64,000 nucleotides of DNA from Oscarella lobularis (Eukaryota; Porifera; Homoscleromorpha; Homosclerophorida; Oscarellidae), in the NCBI RefSeq assembly GCF_947507565.1, contig NC_089183.1, forward strand, positions 2,418,001 through 2,482,000, read 5' to 3'. The notes beneath the pieces were generated by a model, which did no database searches, had not been told where the DNA came from, and saw only the letters and a list, made by a program, of their open reading frames with translations. Of this stretch, positions 60,623 to 64,000 are shown piece after piece; positions within the stretch are counted from its first letter, which is position 1; each line of letters begins with the position of its first letter. Made by a program: the position numbers and the translations under genes.

Positions 60623-62448
60623 ACTGTCATATATACCTACCCGGCAGTTATGCTTCATTTCCCGTTCCAGAACGGAAATGCAGATATAAAGACGTCACGT
60701 CACGGACAGTAGACTGCAAGAAAACGTCTGATTTTTTTTTTCTCGACCAAATTGCTACTGTTTTTCTCTTCGAAAACAACCGCAATATTAGCGGCAATCG
60801 GAACTCTTTTCTGATGCCATCTATGTCGAATAAGATCTCCCTTTAGACTTTCATTGACACGCTCTTTACCTCTCACAGTGAAGAGAGTATTAGACATTCA
60901 ACCAGAGCCTCGCAGTCGCGAAATAAGTGTGCACGGAAGCCAGACCAAGCGCCGGGTTTCTTAGGCTAAAATTATGTCACCGATATGTCTGACGACTACG
61001 TATAGGTACGTGAATGCTTGCCTCAGCGGAAAGCGTAGGTGCCCCGGTGGAACGTGTTAGCACCGGAGTGAAGTCATCTAAAATGTTCAATGCCCGTCGG
61101 CTGTTCTCATACCGCACGTCGTTAAGGTGAAATGACTTCATTGTTTTGATATTTTTCACATCCGAATTCCTTTCGCACGCGAGACCTCCATGCACGAGCT
61201 CACTTAGCTAAGTTACTTGTTCACGCCGCTTAAAAACACAGAAAAAAGTTGTTTATACCCTCCTGTCTCCGAGGAGGGAGGAAAACGTACGTAGGCGCTT
61301 GATCTTCTTCGCCGTGTGGGCGCGGAAGTGTGAGCGATGAAGGATGGACGTATCCAAATTCGTCTTGATGCCCGTGTGCGGTGCAGTAAATTTTACGTCC
61401 TACTATCGTAATAGCGTCGAGATACTAGTAAAGATATACCGCAATAGAAGACCTTGCCTGCAAATATAATTGTTGACTTTAGATCGACTCCTTCGGTCTC
61501 GATCTATCCGACGTCAAGCAAATACGTGAGATGCGCTTACGCCCGTGAATCGTGCGGGCAAGAGAGCCTCGTTCCCATACCTTTTTTCGATCCCCTCGCC
61601 CAAGGTCTGGTACGCCTACGCCCATTCACGTGGTCCGGAAGGTAGTAGTAATTAATGGACGGTTTCGTAGCGACGTCACGACATTGACGCCGTAGATGAC
61701 GCTCCCGATCGTGCAGACTTGGTGAGGGGGACCGGCGTCGCCGGGCCCACATCGACGAGACTACGGGCAAGACAGTTTACCCATGCAGGGCTAGCCGCAT
61801 TTGTGTTCCTTCTAGCGTTCGAATCGAAGATGAAAGTAGGATTATTGGAATAGTAAGTCAATATATGGTGACTCATGCAGACAGGCTCGCGGGCCAAAAT
61901 AAGACCGTTGACAGGCAAACTTAATTAAGACTAAACGTACTGTAAGTATGATTTCACTTCTTAAGTTCCTAACACTTTGGGAAGTATTAGAGAGGATGTT
62001 ATGGCTTGTTCAATTGGGCGTGGCCTTTGCTCTATAGTATCCACGGTGCCCACGTCTAAGACCGTAACTATTTCCGCTGTTTACAGTTTACAACCAAAGT
62101 GACATCATTCTTTAGTTCTTTCAATGAGGATGTTTTGAATTCTTATCCTCTAAGTTGGGTTTGTTATTCGCGGCGATTACAAACGAAGTATATCGTTCTC
62201 AACGATCTAGATAATCCTCACGATGCACGCGAACAGCAGCAACTTTGACGGATAAACGGCCTCCTTCATAGCTACAAATGAATGGTATGGTCGGGAACTA
62301 TATAGCTCCGGGGAGTGGGAGTCTATAGTGTGGGTCGAAGCCGGCACATTGTGCGCCTATGTGGGCAGAACCCTCTGTGTGTCGTCGCGGTTTAGCTTTT
62401 GAGATGACTCGACAAAACGTTTGGGGAAAAAGTTAGGGCGATGCTCCT
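60623..62448. other. intergenic, nothing firmly recognised
   Basis: Several open readings exist on both strands (for example minus 60977-61195 and minus 61676-61918), but none shows a family pattern or splice support. No RNA gene or large repeat is seen. Confidence 0.4.
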
Positions 62449-62456
62449 CTATAAGA
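62449..62456 (+). promoter_or_regulatory. TATA-like box of the secreted-protein gene
   Basis: CTATAAGA lies about 50 bases upstream of the start codon at 62503, a suitable distance for a TATA box with a short leader. Most genes in this window show no such box. Confidence 0.4.
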
Positions 62457-62502
62457 AGCAGCCGAGCAGAGCATATTGTAAGCTCAACAGCATTTGTTCG
62501 AA

Positions 62503-63543
62503 ATGAAAGCTCTGTTAATTCTCCTTGTAATCGGACTCGTCTGCTTGGTTCGTTCGGACGCCGAATTAGCGCCGAAAGATCTCGAGATGGTATTCTATAT
62601 AACGACCTCCGCCATCTCAACTCGATCAATATACGTTTTTAGCTCTGCTGTCCGCCGCTACCAAAAGATGCAGAGGACGACATGAAACATCCTTTGGCTT
62701 ATATCAAACATGACTCCAGCCTACTGTCATTGGCCTTGCCTGGGAACAACTCAGACGTAGACATTTTTCTAACAGAGGTCTACGGTGATAATAATTCTTT
62801 GATCTGGTCCACGTTTCCCGGGCGAAAACGCTTAGGCGTTGACACAAACGGAAAATTGGAATTTGATTATGAGGTCGCTTCTCCTTCCTTCCCCATGCAG
62901 TCGTTGAATTGTCGATTTCTTTTAGAAAAGAACCACTTTTAAACGTTTAAATCCGTGCAAGCGAAGAGCCATCAAGAGCCTTTACTACCCCTACCAGGTA
63001 TTATGCGCTACTCGCAACGAAGGTCGCAACGAAAGTCGCAACGAAAGTAACTTCCTTGTGTCGATGAGTGGAAGTAGCGTGGAGGGATTTCGCGTTGACG
63101 ATTGCAACGATAACACTCTGAGTGGTACACAGTTTTGCAAAAGCACGATCAGTAGCACTGCCCTTTGGAAGAATTACCTTTTCTATCAAATGAGCTATCG
63201 CGAGCATAAGTACTTGGCTTGGAAGAAGTGCCTTCCATATACTAGAAGTGGTAAGCAGTGCCCCAAGGAGACTGATGAGAAAACACCACTCCCGTCCGTT
63301 GGACCAGAGCGTTGCTCAATCACAGTGTGGCGGATAAAAAGTATTAATTTGAGTTATGACTTTTGCATGCGTGGGTTACCTATGATTTTTCCAAAAGGCA
63401 CGTGTTCTGCATCGCAAGAAAAAAAGGAAGAAATCTCTATGTATCTCTGTCGTGGGACCTCAAATTCAATTTGGGAAGTCGAAGAAGCTAAGTCAAAGTT
63501 TCGGCCAGTTCTGCAATGCAAAGAAGATACTGACACAACTGGT
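62503..63543 (+). CDS. secreted protein, weak beta-trefoil/FGF-like resemblance, exon interrupted by a MITE
   Basis: Three exons join in phase (62503-62589, 62643-62873, 62926 onward), about 312 residues to the insertion point. A signal peptide (MKALLILLVIGLVCLVRSDA) is followed by LCCPPLPKDAEDD, then strands such as LAYIKHDSSLLSLALPG, WSTFPGRKRLGVDTNGKLEF, and later YREHKYLAWKKCLPYTRSGK with TPLP. The spacing of (Y/R)LGVD.NGKL and YLAWKK..P resembles beta-trefoil growth factors of the FGF kind, but the match is weak and could be chance. NES/NES sites come from a tandem repeat. The second intron is inferred: without it the frame stops at 62942. The open frame is broken by an inserted element at 63544 and resumes in frame after it. 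Confidence 0.5.
63013..63048 (+). repeat. 12-bp tandem repeat, three units, in coding sequence
   Basis: Three units of CGCAACGAA(G/A)GT encode RNEGRNESRNES, adding N-x-S glycosylation sites. It keeps the frame. Confidence 0.8.
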
Positions 63544-63968
63544 CAGGCGCGTAACCAGGGGGGGGCCTGGGGGGGCACGTGCCCCCCCGAAATTTTGCCA
63601 AAGCTAGGTAAAATTTGACGGAGTATTCACCGAAGATGCGCACTATTTCGTCGATTTGCATAACGATAGCGTTTACTGTTCGACTCTGGCAGAATGCGAA
63701 CTGCTTGCTACTTCTCATGCTCGTTGAACCGAACTTAGACATAGATAAAGCTGTGAAAACGTTTATAGAAGTCGATTTTAGTAGAAAATTGAAATTTATG
63801 TAGACGTTTAAATTTTTAGCGAAACTTCTGTATAAGCGCCAGACATAGAAAAACATTATTCAGTAACGAAAAATTAAGATTGACCACGCCCACATTCAAA
63901 AAATTTTTCGCGCCTTCGGCGCGAAAAAATTGTGCCCCCCCGACCTCTGAAACCTGGTTACGCCGCTG
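63544..63968. mobile_element. MITE-like element with terminal inverted repeats and target duplication
   Basis: A 425-bp block starts CAGGCGCGTAACCAGG and ends CCTGGTTACGCCGCTG (14 of 16 complementary). It is flanked by AACTGGT at 63537-63543 and 63969-63975. CAG ends and a 7-8 bp target duplication fit a non-autonomous hAT-type element. It encodes no transposase and includes G- and C-runs near both ends. Confidence 0.75.
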
Positions 63969-64000
63969 AACTGGTGACTTTTGTCAAAGCAAAGAAGGGG
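63969..64000 (+). CDS. continuation of the secreted-protein frame after the MITE
   Basis: Counting one target copy, the frame goes on as TGDFCQSKEG to the window edge without a stop, consistent with one exon split by the insertion. Confidence 0.4.

Overview
The window is nuclear DNA from an early-branching animal, most likely a sponge with a compact genome (inference). Genes have many introns, mostly 45-70 bp with GT-AG (a few GC-AG) ends. Coding content includes metazoan modules: SRCR, CARD, WWE-PARP, BTB-kelch, a TRP-type channel, a ZSWIM protein, tyrosinase and an Ig-like exon. I see no operons, phage, CRISPR arrays or rRNA/tRNA genes.

Layout. 1-0.95 kb: noncoding, dispersed repeat. 0.95-7.1 kb (-): ankyrin/TRP-like channel that splices in frame into an exon with four SPRY domains. 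7.1-12.7 kb: mostly noncoding. 12.7-14.5 kb (+): S-adenosylmethionine synthetase. 15.15-18.8 kb (+): cytosolic methionyl-tRNA synthetase with its GST-like N-terminal domain. 20.4-24.2 kb (+): dynamin-like GTPase, membrane segment and protein kinase in one 980-aa protein. 24.9-25.9 kb: secreted glycosidase-like protein. 27.2-28.0 kb (-): BTB protein. 28.9-31.0 kb: three-SRCR transmembrane receptor. 31.4-32.0 kb: IlvD-like fragment. 32.8-33.8 kb: tyrosinase-like protein with only the CuB half. 34-37 kb: head-to-head KLHL pseudogene and KLHL gene. 37.9-38.7 kb (-): second BTB gene. 39.1-43.6 kb: ZSWIM-family protein. 43.7-44.9 kb: patchwork of pseudogene pieces. 45.1-48.3 kb: CARD-WWE-PARP. 49.2-52.3 kb: second copy of the KLHL unit. 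52.6-56.6 kb (-): inverted, frameshifted copy of the GTPase-kinase. 57.0-59.3 kb: Ig-like exon and an atypical Crinkler-type kinase. 60.1-60.6 kb: second IlvD-like fragment, inverted relative to the first. 62.5 kb to the end: secreted protein whose coding exon is interrupted by a MITE-like element.

The two housekeeping genes (MAT, MARS1) sit in a quiet block. From about 20 kb on, the window is a mosaic of segmental duplications. The GTPase-kinase, KLHL, BTB, SRCR-tail, Ig-exon and IlvD pieces all recur. Many genes here have immune-type or ubiquitin-adaptor domains (SRCR, CARD-PARP, BTB/BACK/kelch, GTPase-kinase), which would fit a fast-evolving innate-immune neighbourhood (inference). For the channel, GTPase-kinase, ZSWIM, PARP, SRCR and aminoacyl-synthetase genes I checked splice phases by hand. 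The first four add up to whole codons across all the exons I placed.
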